In this document: positions 23,577 to 30,787 of the stretch, piece after piece
Layout of the letters: each line of letters begins with the position of its first letter
Numbering within the stretch: the first letter of the stretch is position 1
Origin: Thermoplasmatales archaeon SW_10_69_26
GTDB taxonomy: Archaea > Thermoplasmatota > SW-10-69-26
Assembly: GCA_003009755.1 (NCBI GenBank)
Contig: PXUB01000030.1
Span: forward strand, 36,638-100,637
DNA: 64,000 nucleotides
Reading direction: 5' to 3'
Notes under the pieces: model-generated
Databases searched by the model: none
Seen by the model: the letters and a program-made list of their open reading frames with translations, nothing else
What the model was told of the DNA's origin: nothing
Made by a program: the position numbers and the translations under genes

Positions 23577-24908
23577 ATGAGCGAGGACCGCAGCTGGCTG
23601 GACTACTACACCAGCCCGTGGCTGGGGTTGGCCCTGCTGCTGACGGGCTTGTCGCTCGGAACCTGGGCTTCCGGGCTCGTCACTCCCGTGCAGGACACTG
23701 TGGACTACCTGATCACCGGACTGAACACAGCTGCTCCGTACATCATCCTCTTCACCGTTCTCCCCGCGCTCGTCGACCTCTTCGATACGGCGGGCGGACG
23801 GGCTCCGCTCATCGTGCTCCTCCTCTTCCTCGGCTCGTCGGTGACCGCTGGCCTCTTCGGGCTTGCCGTCTCCGGCTTGGCCTTCCAGCTCCCGCTGGCG
23901 GGTGGCAGCGGAGGGGGCTTCCTGAGCGTTCTCGTCGAGAACCTGACGCAGCTGTCGGCGGCTCCTGCGATCATCGCCGTCTTCTGGGCCTTCGCCAGCG
24001 CGATCGTCCTCCACCTCCTGATCGTGGTCGACCGGAAGACCGCTGACGATGGGCTGTTGGCCGGCGTCGTCGGGCCGCTGGGGTACTTCGCCCGTCAGAC
24101 GCGACGGATCTTCTTGATCATCTTCGAAAAGGGAGTGGATCGCTTGGGGGGCCTGCTCGAGTACACGATCCCGATCCTCCTCTTCTCGATCGGGACCTAC
24201 GTCCCCGTCTCCGTCCAAGATGCATCACAACGGGCCGCCGAGGCCAGCGAGGGTTTCAACGCCGTCGCCTGGTACCTGGGAACGGCCGCGCTGGTCGCCG
24301 GGGCCACCCTCGTGTTCCTGGCGCTCGTCGGCGTCCTGGCCATCAAGCTCGCCGGTCGTGACCCCGGCAGGGCGTTCCGCGAGTACGTGGTCCCCGTCTA
24401 CGCCTTCGCCTGGTCGTCGGTCTCCAGCACCGCCACGATCCCGATCAACCTCGAGAAGGCCGACGAGGGGCTCGACGCCCGGGAGTCCACGCGCGGGTTC
24501 GTCATCCCGCTTGGCGCCACGATCAACCTCGACGGCACGCTCATCGCTTCGATGCTCATCACGCCCGTCGTCGCGGAAGCGATCGGACTGGGCCTCACCT
24601 TCCCCGAGCTGGCCGCCACGCTGCTCCCGCTGCTCGTCATGACCGTCGGCGCCCCCGGGCTCCCCGCCGGCATGTCGTTCCTCGCGCCACCCGTCATCGC
24701 GGCCGTGCTCGGCCTCTCCGGCGCCGTCGAAGAGGCCTTCATCGGGGTCTGGTTCGCGTTCAGCCTCGGCCTGGCCGACCAGTTCCGCACCGGCGTCAAC
24801 AGCGTCAACAACGGCTTCATCACGCTGATCGCCGAGCGCATCCTCTACGGCCCGCCCAGCGAGGTCGACACGACGACCGCCGAGGACCCCGAGCCGACGC
24901 CGGCGTGA
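23577..24908 (+). CDS. Dicarboxylate/amino acid:cation symporter (DAACS family)
   Basis: 443 residues with eight or more membrane helices and the two re-entrant hairpins of GltPh-like transporters. Hairpin 1 carries the serine-rich SSVSSTATIPINLEKA. Helix 7 has the sodium-binding NLDGT (NMDGT in GltPh). Hairpin 2 reads VGAPGLPAGMSF. The transporter should import acidic amino acids or dicarboxylates with Na+ or H+. A TATA-like TTCATAG lies about 28 bases upstream of the ATG (23546-23552), so it has its own leaderless promoter despite following the PKD gene by 61 bases. The N-terminal region is somewhat divergent from GltP, so substrate is open. Confidence 0.88.
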   Translation: MSEDRSWLDYYTSPWLGLALLLTGLSLGTWASGLVTPVQDTVDYLITGLNTAAPYIILFTVLPALVDLFDTAGGRAPLIVLLLFLGSSVTAGLFGLAVSGLAFQLPLAGGSGGGFLSVLVENLTQLSAAPAIIAVFWAFASAIVLHLLIVVDRKTADDGLLAGVVGPLGYFARQTRRIFLIIFEKGVDRLGGLLEYTIPILLFSIGTYVPVSVQDASQRAAEASEGFNAVAWYLGTAALVAGATLVFLALVGVLAIKLAGRDPGRAFREYVVPVYAFAWSSVSSTATIPINLEKADEGLDARESTRGFVIPLGATINLDGTLIASMLITPVVAEAIGLGLTFPELAATLLPLLVMTVGAPGLPAGMSFLAPPVIAAVLGLSGAVEEAFIGVWFAFSLGLADQFRTGVNSVNNGFITLIAERILYGPPSEVDTTTAEDPEPTPA

Positions 24909-25020
24909 GGCGGGGTTCGCGGCGGACGACCCAGAGGCACCCTTGGGGTATCCCGATGCAGACCAAGGCAGCTGACGTCCGCCGATCGGGCCAACCCGGT
25001 GGTGGGGGAACCCAGGCGAG

Positions 25021-25500
25021 CTACCCGTCGAGGAACTTCTCCATCGTCCACTCGGCGTGCTCGAGGCCGGCGTCCTCGTACATCTGTTCGACCTCGGGCA
25101 GCCACGAGAGGACGTCCACGCGGTAGTAGGGGAGGTCCTTGCCCTCGAACCAGGCTTCGGCAGCCTGCAACAGCATGCGGCCCACGCCCTTGCCGCGGTG
25201 ACCCTCCTTGACGAAGTGGCCGTAGACGTGGCCGTGCTTGGAGACCTTGAACACCGGGTGACCGCCGGTGATGCGGGCTTCGATCACGCCGACGAGCTCC
25301 TCGTCGTCCTCGGCGACGAACAGGGTGGCGTGCTCGGCGTCGACCATCCGGTTCAGGAAGTAGTCCCGCCACTTCCCGTAGGCGCCCTCGCGGGCCTCGT
25401 AGCGGTCGTCTGTGGGCGCCAGGAAGCCGACGAAGCTCTTCCAGAGGTCCACGATATCGTCGGCGTCTGCTTCCTCGGCGGGACGGACGATGACCGACAC
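25021..25500 (-). CDS. GNAT-family N-acetyltransferase
   Basis: 159 residues from a GTG at 25500 (VSVIVRPAEEADADD), chosen because the GNAT fold begins there; the frame upstream is Arg-rich and non-conserved. The acetyl-CoA site is visible as HFVKEGHRGKGVGRMLLQAA (Q/R-x-x-G-x-G/A motif A). Motif B is around WLPEVEQMYEDAGL. The N-acetylated substrate (protein, amino acid or small molecule) is not indicated. It diverges from egtB, with the structured element between them. Confidence 0.87.
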   Translation of the reverse strand: MSVIVRPAEEADADDIVDLWKSFVGFLAPTDDRYEAREGAYGKWRDYFLNRMVDAEHATLFVAEDDEELVGVIEARITGGHPVFKVSKHGHVYGHFVKEGHRGKGVGRMLLQAAEAWFEGKDLPYYRVDVLSWLPEVEQMYEDAGLEHAEWTMEKFLDG

Positions 25501-26050
25501 GCCGTCGGCAACCGGACGCCCCGTCAAGAGGTTACCGGAGCTTCGACGTGCCCGTCGACGGCGACCGCGCCGACACGGGCCCGGCGACGGTAGCTCTGCG
25601 CGAGGATTCAACCGCGCCTAAGATCGGTAACACTGGGGCCTAGGCCGCTGGCGAGGGGGGTTTCTTTCTTCGCGACCGTTTTTCTTTGTCCCCCTCGCCA
25701 GGCGAGAAGGCCCCGTAGAAAGAAAGAGGGTCGAAGAGAGGAAGAACGAGCGGACGAGGGGGCGAGGATCCGATGAAGAGGTGTTGCCGAGGTGTTGCCG
25801 AACCCACACACGCCCGGCCTCGTCCGCTTCACGCCCAACGTCCCCGCGGGCCCATATCAATCGTCTCGTGAAGCCGTATTCGCGTCGTCGAACAGGCGTT
25901 GGTCGGGCCTGTCAGGCGATGTGGCGGGTCGCCTGCGGGTCGGCGGCACGCGTACCCGACGGCTGCCCCGTCGAGGCGGACAGAGGGAGCTCGCGGGCGG
26001 GGCCGGCTCCCTCAGCGCGTGGGTCCGACGGACTGACGGGTCCCGTGAAA
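25501..26050 (+). other. Gene-free stretch between acetyltransferase and egtB
   Basis: No convincing gene on either strand. It holds the ~100-base structured element (25635-25732) and an exact 11-base tandem duplication (AGGTGTTGCCG at 25779-25789 and 25790-25800). The remainder up to the egtB promoter shows nothing recognisable. Confidence 0.55.
25635..25732 (+). ncRNA. Structured element, copy A (candidate RNA or DNA hairpin element)
   Basis: Outer stem: GGGGCCT (25635-25641) with AGGCCCC (25708-25714). Inner stem: 12 perfect pairs (25648-25659 with 25690-25701). The 30-base pyrimidine-rich loop contains CGCGACCGTTT. An alternative stem pairs GACC (25674-25677) plus TTTCTTT (25681-25687) with AAAGAAA (25719-25725) plus GGTC (25729-25732), skipping one G-G mismatch; it cannot form together with the inner stem except as a pseudoknot. 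Copy B at 57774-57873 has the same plan with compensated base changes. No protein is encoded. It lies between divergent genes. Whether it is transcribed is unknown. Confidence 0.6.
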
Positions 26051-26065
26051 GATAAGCCTCTTATC
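26051..26065 (+). promoter_or_regulatory. Palindrome overlapping the egtB TATA box
   Basis: GATAAG and CTTATC form a perfect inverted repeat around CCT. The right arm CTTATC (26060-26065) is the TATA-like box, about 27 bases before the egtB ATG at 26089. A dimeric repressor binding here would block TBP, so this is a plausible operator; the regulator is unknown. Confidence 0.5.
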
Positions 26066-26088
26066 AACCGGCACCGGTAGTTGGCCTG

Positions 26089-27432
26089 ATGACAGGCCCG
26101 GGGGTGCGGATGCCCGACGCGGGGGACGAGCCGGCGTTGCGGAAGACGATCCGGCAGCGGCTCGCCGACACGCGATCGCGGACGCTGGCGTTCCTGGACG
26201 CGATGCAGGACGAGCACCTCCACGGGCAACCCGAGCCCACGATGGGGGTCCCTGCCTGGGACGTCGGCCACATCGGCTGCTTCGAGCACCGCTGGCTCGT
26301 CGACGAGCTCGGCGGCGAGGAGGTCGAGCCCGAGCTGCTGGCGCTGTTCGATCCCATCGAGCATCCCCGCAGCGAGCGTGGCGGGATCGAGATCGGCTCC
26401 CGGGAGGAACTGTTGGGCTTCCTGGCGGACGTGCGCTCGGCCAGCCTCGCCAGGCTGGAGGAGACACAGCTCGACGGGAGCCAGCGGCTGACCCGCGACG
26501 GGTTCGTGCACGACATGGTCGTCCGCCACGAGGACCAGCACCGCGAGACGGTGCTGGCGACCCTCCAGATGTTCGGCGGATCCGACACCGAGCCCTACGA
26601 GCTGCCCGACCCACGCGAGCTGCCCGAGGCCTCGCGGGACGTCGACGGCATGGTCGAGGTGCCCGAGACGACGTTCACGCTGGGCGCCCAGCCCCAGGTG
26701 GGCACCTACGATGCCGAGTGGCCCGTCCAGGAGGTCGACCTCGACGCCTTCGCGATCGATCGCGCCCCGGTGACGAACGCCGAGTTCCTCGCCTTCGTCG
26801 AGGACGGCGGTTACGACGATCCCGAGCACTGGAGCGAGGATGGCTGGATGATCCGGGAAGCCCTCGACCGGGAGCACCCCAAGTACTGGACGCACACCGG
26901 CGAGGGTTGGCGCGTGCGCCGCTACGACCGGACCCAACCCCTCCCACCCGAGGAACCCGTCGTGCACGTCAGCTACTACGAGGCCGAGGCCTACGCGAAC
27001 TGGGCCGGCAAGCGTCTGCCCACGGAGGCCGAGTGGGAGGCAGCCGCCGGCGTCGACCCCGACACCGGCACCAAGCACCGGTTCCCGTGGGGCGAGGAGG
27101 CCTGGACGGCCGGCAAGGCCAACCTCGGGCAGCGCTCGGGCCGCCCGGCGCCGGTCGGCGCCTATCCCGAGGGGGTCTCCCCGGCCGGCTGCCACCAGAT
27201 GGTCGGCGACGTCTGGGAGTGGACCTCGACCGAGTTCACCGGCTACCCCGGGTTCGAGGCGTTCCCCTACCCCGAGTACGCCGCCGAGCACGTAGACCAC
27301 GGGTTCCAAGTGTTGCGCGGCGGCTCGTGGGCTACGATGCCGTCCTGCGCGCACGTCACCTTCCGCAACTGGCACCAGCCGGACCACCAGCAGATCTTCG
27401 CCGGCTTCCGCTGCGCGAGGGACCTCGCGTGA
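26089..27432 (+). CDS. egtB: Ergothioneine biosynthesis sulfoxide synthase EgtB
   Basis: 447 residues. EgtB is a non-haem iron enzyme joining a thiol donor (gamma-glutamylcysteine or cysteine) to trimethylhistidine. The N-terminal DinB-like domain supplies the iron ligands: His61 in DVGHIGCFEH and the H147-x3-H151-x-E153 motif (RHEDQHRET). The C-terminal formylglycine-generating-enzyme-like domain spans about 195-445 (AYANWAGKRLPTEAEWE, FPWGEEA, VGDVWEWTSTEF, VLRGGSW, FRNWHQP...GFRCAR). The ATG is supported by a TATA box at 26060. It overlaps egtD by four bases (GTGA). The pathway is common in actinobacteria, cyanobacteria and fungi and uncommon in archaea, suggesting transfer. Confidence 0.93.
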   Translation: MTGPGVRMPDAGDEPALRKTIRQRLADTRSRTLAFLDAMQDEHLHGQPEPTMGVPAWDVGHIGCFEHRWLVDELGGEEVEPELLALFDPIEHPRSERGGIEIGSREELLGFLADVRSASLARLEETQLDGSQRLTRDGFVHDMVVRHEDQHRETVLATLQMFGGSDTEPYELPDPRELPEASRDVDGMVEVPETTFTLGAQPQVGTYDAEWPVQEVDLDAFAIDRAPVTNAEFLAFVEDGGYDDPEHWSEDGWMIREALDREHPKYWTHTGEGWRVRRYDRTQPLPPEEPVVHVSYYEAEAYANWAGKRLPTEAEWEAAAGVDPDTGTKHRFPWGEEAWTAGKANLGQRSGRPAPVGAYPEGVSPAGCHQMVGDVWEWTSTEFTGYPGFEAFPYPEYAAEHVDHGFQVLRGGSWATMPSCAHVTFRNWHQPDHQQIFAGFRCARDLA

Positions 27433-28376
27433 GCGAACCCGACACGCTTGGCGAGGCCGTCCGTCGGGGCTTCACCGCCGATCCCAAGCGCGTCAACTCG
27501 CGCTGGCTGTACGACGATCGCGGCTCGCGGCTGTTCGAGGAGATCACCGAGCTCCCCGAGTACTACCTCACCGACTGCGAGCGCGAGATCTTCCGCGAGC
27601 ACGCGGACGACGTCGTCGACCGATGCCCGCCGGGGACCGAGCTCGTCGAGCTGGGGGCCGGCAGCGCCGAGAAGACCCGCCACCTGTTGTCGGCCCTCAA
27701 GCGACGCCAAGGGTCCACCACGTACGGCCCGATCGACATCAGTCGCGAAGCCCTCGACATGGCCGTCCAGCGGTTCGCCGACGACGACGCGATCGAGGTC
27801 CACCCGATCGAGGCCAGCTTCACCGAGGGGCTGGCCAAGCTCGGCCACGACCCCGCGACCCCGCGCCTCATCGCGTTCATCGGGTCCAGCATCGGCAACA
27901 TGACGCCCGAGGCCCAGCGGTCGCTTCTCCGGGAGGTCCGCCGCCACCTGGGCGAGGAGGACCGGTTCCTGCTCGGCACCGACCTCCGCAAGGACGAGGC
28001 CCCGATGCTTTCGGCCTACGACGACAGCCAGGGCGTCACCGCCGAGTTCACGCTGAACCTGCTGCGCCGCGTCAACCGCGAGCTCGACGCCGAGTTCGAC
28101 CTCGGCGCCTTCGAGCACGTCGTCCGCTTCGACGAGGAGAAGAGCGCGATCGAGAGCTACCTGGAGAGCCAGCGCGACCAGACCATCGCGATCGACGCGA
28201 TTGATCTCACCGTGACCTTCGACGAGGGCGAGCGGATCCACGTCGAGGACGCCTACAAGTACACCGACGAGATGCTGGCCGCTCTCTTCGCGGACACCGG
28301 GCTCGAGCGGCGGGCGAGCTGGATCGACGAGGACGGCTGGTTCGCGGTGCACCTGCTGGCCGCCGACGAGCGCTGA
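27429..28376 (+). CDS. egtD: L-histidine N-alpha-trimethyltransferase EgtD
   Basis: 315 residues from a GTG overlapping the egtB stop. EgtD uses three SAM to make hercynine, the substrate of EgtB. Family features visible: the N-terminal RGFTADPKRVNSRWLYDDRG and LFEEITELPEYYLTDCE, SAM motif I VELGAGSAEKT, the PIDISREALDMA strand, FIGSSIGNMTP and the LGTDLRKDEAPMLSAYDD region. The DUF2260/EgtD length is normal. With egtB it covers the two core steps; egtA, egtC and the lyase egtE are not in this window, so the thiol donor and last step must be provided elsewhere or differently. Confidence 0.93.
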   Translation: MSEPDTLGEAVRRGFTADPKRVNSRWLYDDRGSRLFEEITELPEYYLTDCEREIFREHADDVVDRCPPGTELVELGAGSAEKTRHLLSALKRRQGSTTYGPIDISREALDMAVQRFADDDAIEVHPIEASFTEGLAKLGHDPATPRLIAFIGSSIGNMTPEAQRSLLREVRRHLGEEDRFLLGTDLRKDEAPMLSAYDDSQGVTAEFTLNLLRRVNRELDAEFDLGAFEHVVRFDEEKSAIESYLESQRDQTIAIDAIDLTVTFDEGERIHVEDAYKYTDEMLAALFADTGLERRASWIDEDGWFAVHLLAADER

Positions 28377-28380
28377 CCGC

Positions 28381-29502
28381 TCACATCCCAGGTCGGCGCA
28401 CCAGCGCGAGAGCGCCCACGCTGGCCACGGCCACACCGAACGCCAGGCCAGCGTCGGGCAGGAACGGGATCGCCGTCGCCTCGACGACCGGGCAGCGCTG
28501 GGCCTCGCCTGCCGGGTTCTTGGCCGTCACCTCGTAGCGGTACGTCGTGCCCGCCTCGGTCGTCGTGTCGACGTAGGTCGTCGCCTCCAGCTCGGCGACA
28601 GCCTCCCGGTCCCCGTCGGTCGGCGTCCGGTGGACGTGGTAGCTGTCCGCCTCGGTCGGGGCGTTCCACGAGAGACGGATCGGTCCATCCTGGGTGGCCT
28701 GGGCCTGCAGGTCCCTGGGGCAGGTCGGCCGCCGACGGTCGTGGACCGTGACCGTGGCGTGATCGCAGGGGTAGCCCTGGTCTCGCGAGCCCTCGAGGAT
28801 CTGCGTCACGAAGTAGTGGTAGGCCTGTCCCACCTCGACGTCCGTGTCCCGGTAGTCGGTGGCGTTCGGGGTGGGTCGGGCGACCGCCTGGAAGTCCCGC
28901 GTGCCGGCCGGCGCCCGCTCGACGACGTGCGCCAGCTCGTGCTCGTCCGCGAACGGTTCCTCGGCCCACTCCACGACCACGGCTCCACCCTCGACGCGGG
29001 CCGTCACCGTCTCGGGCGCCTGGCACCCGTGCGGGTCCTCGCCCGGCAGCGGCCAGACGAACCCCTCGCAGACCGTGTAGGTGACGCGCGAGACGTTCGT
29101 GGAGTGACCATCGCCCATCTTCGCCGTGAACCACTGCTCGCCGGCCTCGACGTGGCTGTGCCGCTCGAGGGGACCGATCCGGACGTCGAAGGTGCCGTTG
29201 GCGTTCTCGGCCCCCTGGGCCTCGACCGCGGTGTGGACGTGCCGGTCCTCGCGACGGTCGTGGACGACCTGGATCGTCACGTTGGCGTGGCTCATCCGGT
29301 GCCCTTCGATCCAGAACTGGCAGGAGAGATCCTCGCTCGGCGGGCCGTCCTCGGTGTCGTGGAACGTCAGCTGGCCGTGCTCGTCGCTCGTGTGGGCGGC
29401 CCCCGCACCCGCCAGGGTGACGATCGCGGCCAACATCGCCAGGCCCGCGACGGCGATCGTGGGCCCGGCGAGCCGCCACCGGTCGGCATCCCTCGCATAC
29501 AT
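28381..29502 (-). CDS. Secreted surface protein with FnIII domains and C-terminal anchor
   Basis: 373 residues. An N-terminal hydrophobic signal segment (about 15-37) follows a short charged start. The mature protein has a Cys-containing beta domain (about 40-150), then two fibronectin type III-like domains (about 155-250 and 255-345; PIRLSWNAPTEADSYHVHR is typical). A C-terminal helix (about 350-368) ends in RRPGM. The 3' end lies 4 bases from egtD, convergent. No catalytic motif is seen. Confidence 0.75.
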   Translation of the reverse strand: MYARDADRWRLAGPTIAVAGLAMLAAIVTLAGAGAAHTSDEHGQLTFHDTEDGPPSEDLSCQFWIEGHRMSHANVTIQVVHDRREDRHVHTAVEAQGAENANGTFDVRIGPLERHSHVEAGEQWFTAKMGDGHSTNVSRVTYTVCEGFVWPLPGEDPHGCQAPETVTARVEGGAVVVEWAEEPFADEHELAHVVERAPAGTRDFQAVARPTPNATDYRDTDVEVGQAYHYFVTQILEGSRDQGYPCDHATVTVHDRRRPTCPRDLQAQATQDGPIRLSWNAPTEADSYHVHRTPTDGDREAVAELEATTYVDTTTEAGTTYRYEVTAKNPAGEAQRCPVVEATAIPFLPDAGLAFGVAVASVGALALVRRPGM

Positions 29503-29587
29503 CGGCGAGGCACGGTTCTCGGCCGTGCTTGAAGGAGTCTGAGGGACAGGCCCCGGCCAAGCGGGCGCCAGGCCCGGCTAGGCTCGC

Positions 29588-30649
29588 TTAGGGCGTCCAG
29601 GCGCCGGTGAGCACGGCGACGGTGCTCTCGTCCCCGTCGAGCCGGCCCTCGGCCCGCAACCGCCGGATGCCGGCCAGCGTCGTCGCCGCGGAGGCCTCCG
29701 CCAGCAGGCCGTGGGCGTGCAGGTCCGCCATCGCCTCGCGCGTGGCCTCCTCGGGCACGCTGAGCGCGGTGCCCCCGCTGGACCGAAGGGCTTCGACGAT
29801 CTGCTCGTCGCGGGGCGGCTCGGGCACGAGCAGCCCGTCGGCGAAGCGGTTGTCCCCGTCGACGTCGCCGTCGAACCGCTGCGCGATGGGATCGATCCCG
29901 GCCGCCTGCACGGCGACCAGGCGCGGCATCGCGTCGATCGCGCCGCCGGCCTTGAGCCGTGCCAGGCCCCGCTGGAGGCCGAGCACGACCGAGCCCATCG
30001 CGGCCGGCGCCACCACCGTGTCGGGCGCGGTCTCGTGTTGACGCACGATCTCGAGCGCGATCGTCGAGCAGCCCTGCACGAACCACGGCGGGTAGGTGTG
30101 GCTGGCGTAGTAGGCGTCCTCTCCCTGGCCCGCCTCGGCGGCGGCCTCGGTCACCTCGCGGCGGGGGCCCTCGACGACCTCGACGTCGGCGCCCAGCGTC
30201 CGCATCCGCTCGCGTTTGGCGTCGGTCACGTGCTCGGGCGAGAACACGGTGCAGGAGAGGCCCGCGTGGGCGGCGTAGGCGGCCACCGCGGCGCCGGCGT
30301 TGCCCGAGGAGTCCTCGGTCACGCGGCGAGCCCCCAGCGCCTGCGCAGCGCCGACGAGCACGCTGGCGCCGCGATCCTTGAACGAGCCGGTCGGGTTGGC
30401 GCCCTCCACCTTGAAGCTGGCGCCCAGCTCGTCCACGTCGACGAGCGGCGTCCACCCCTCGCCCAACGAGATCCGCCGCCGAGCGGGCGCGACCGCGCCG
30501 AAGACGTCCTCGCGGCTCGCCCAGGCCTGCAGCTCGTCGGCCCCGATCGCGTCCCCGGCATCGGGCGGGTCGAGGGCGCCCCCGCACCCGCACCGGCTTC
30601 GCTCCACCGGGTGGGCCTGACCGCAATCGATGCAGACGAGCTCGTCCAT
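29588..30649 (-). CDS. Threonine synthase-like PLP enzyme
   Basis: 353 residues from ATG 30649; the frame is open further up but the zinc ribbon starts at this Met (CIDCGQAHPVERSRCGCGG). Fold type II PLP enzyme: the Schiff-base lysine is in GANPTGSFKDRGAS, the phosphate loop is near AAMGSVVLG, and SSGNAGAAVAAYAAHAGL is the typical substrate loop. Threonine synthase makes threonine from O-phosphohomoserine; this subgroup with an N-terminal ribbon is common in archaea. Cysteate synthase and other beta-eliminating relatives share the pattern, so specificity is inferred. A TATA-like GCTTTGAAC lies about 26 bases upstream. It is divergent from the SNF2 gene. Confidence 0.85.
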   Translation of the reverse strand: MDELVCIDCGQAHPVERSRCGCGGALDPPDAGDAIGADELQAWASREDVFGAVAPARRRISLGEGWTPLVDVDELGASFKVEGANPTGSFKDRGASVLVGAAQALGARRVTEDSSGNAGAAVAAYAAHAGLSCTVFSPEHVTDAKRERMRTLGADVEVVEGPRREVTEAAAEAGQGEDAYYASHTYPPWFVQGCSTIALEIVRQHETAPDTVVAPAAMGSVVLGLQRGLARLKAGGAIDAMPRLVAVQAAGIDPIAQRFDGDVDGDNRFADGLLVPEPPRDEQIVEALRSSGGTALSVPEEATREAMADLHAHGLLAEASAATTLAGIRRLRAEGRLDGDESTVAVLTGAWTP

Positions 30650-30753
30650 CGCCGAGCCAACACCGCTGGGGCTGTTCAAAGCGACGGTCCCTCCCCCCGA
30701 CCCCGGGTCCCCGGCCGGGTGGCCCCCTGTCACCTCGCGGCCTGGCGTCCACA

Positions 30754-30760
30754 CTTTTAA
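30754..30760 (+). promoter_or_regulatory. TATA-like box for the SNF2 helicase gene
   Basis: CTTTTAA centred about 30 bases before ATG 30788, in the 138-base divergent gap with the threonine-synthase-like gene. Confidence 0.5.
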
Positions 30761-30787
30761 CAATAGGGGAAGCCTCAACCCCAGGGG

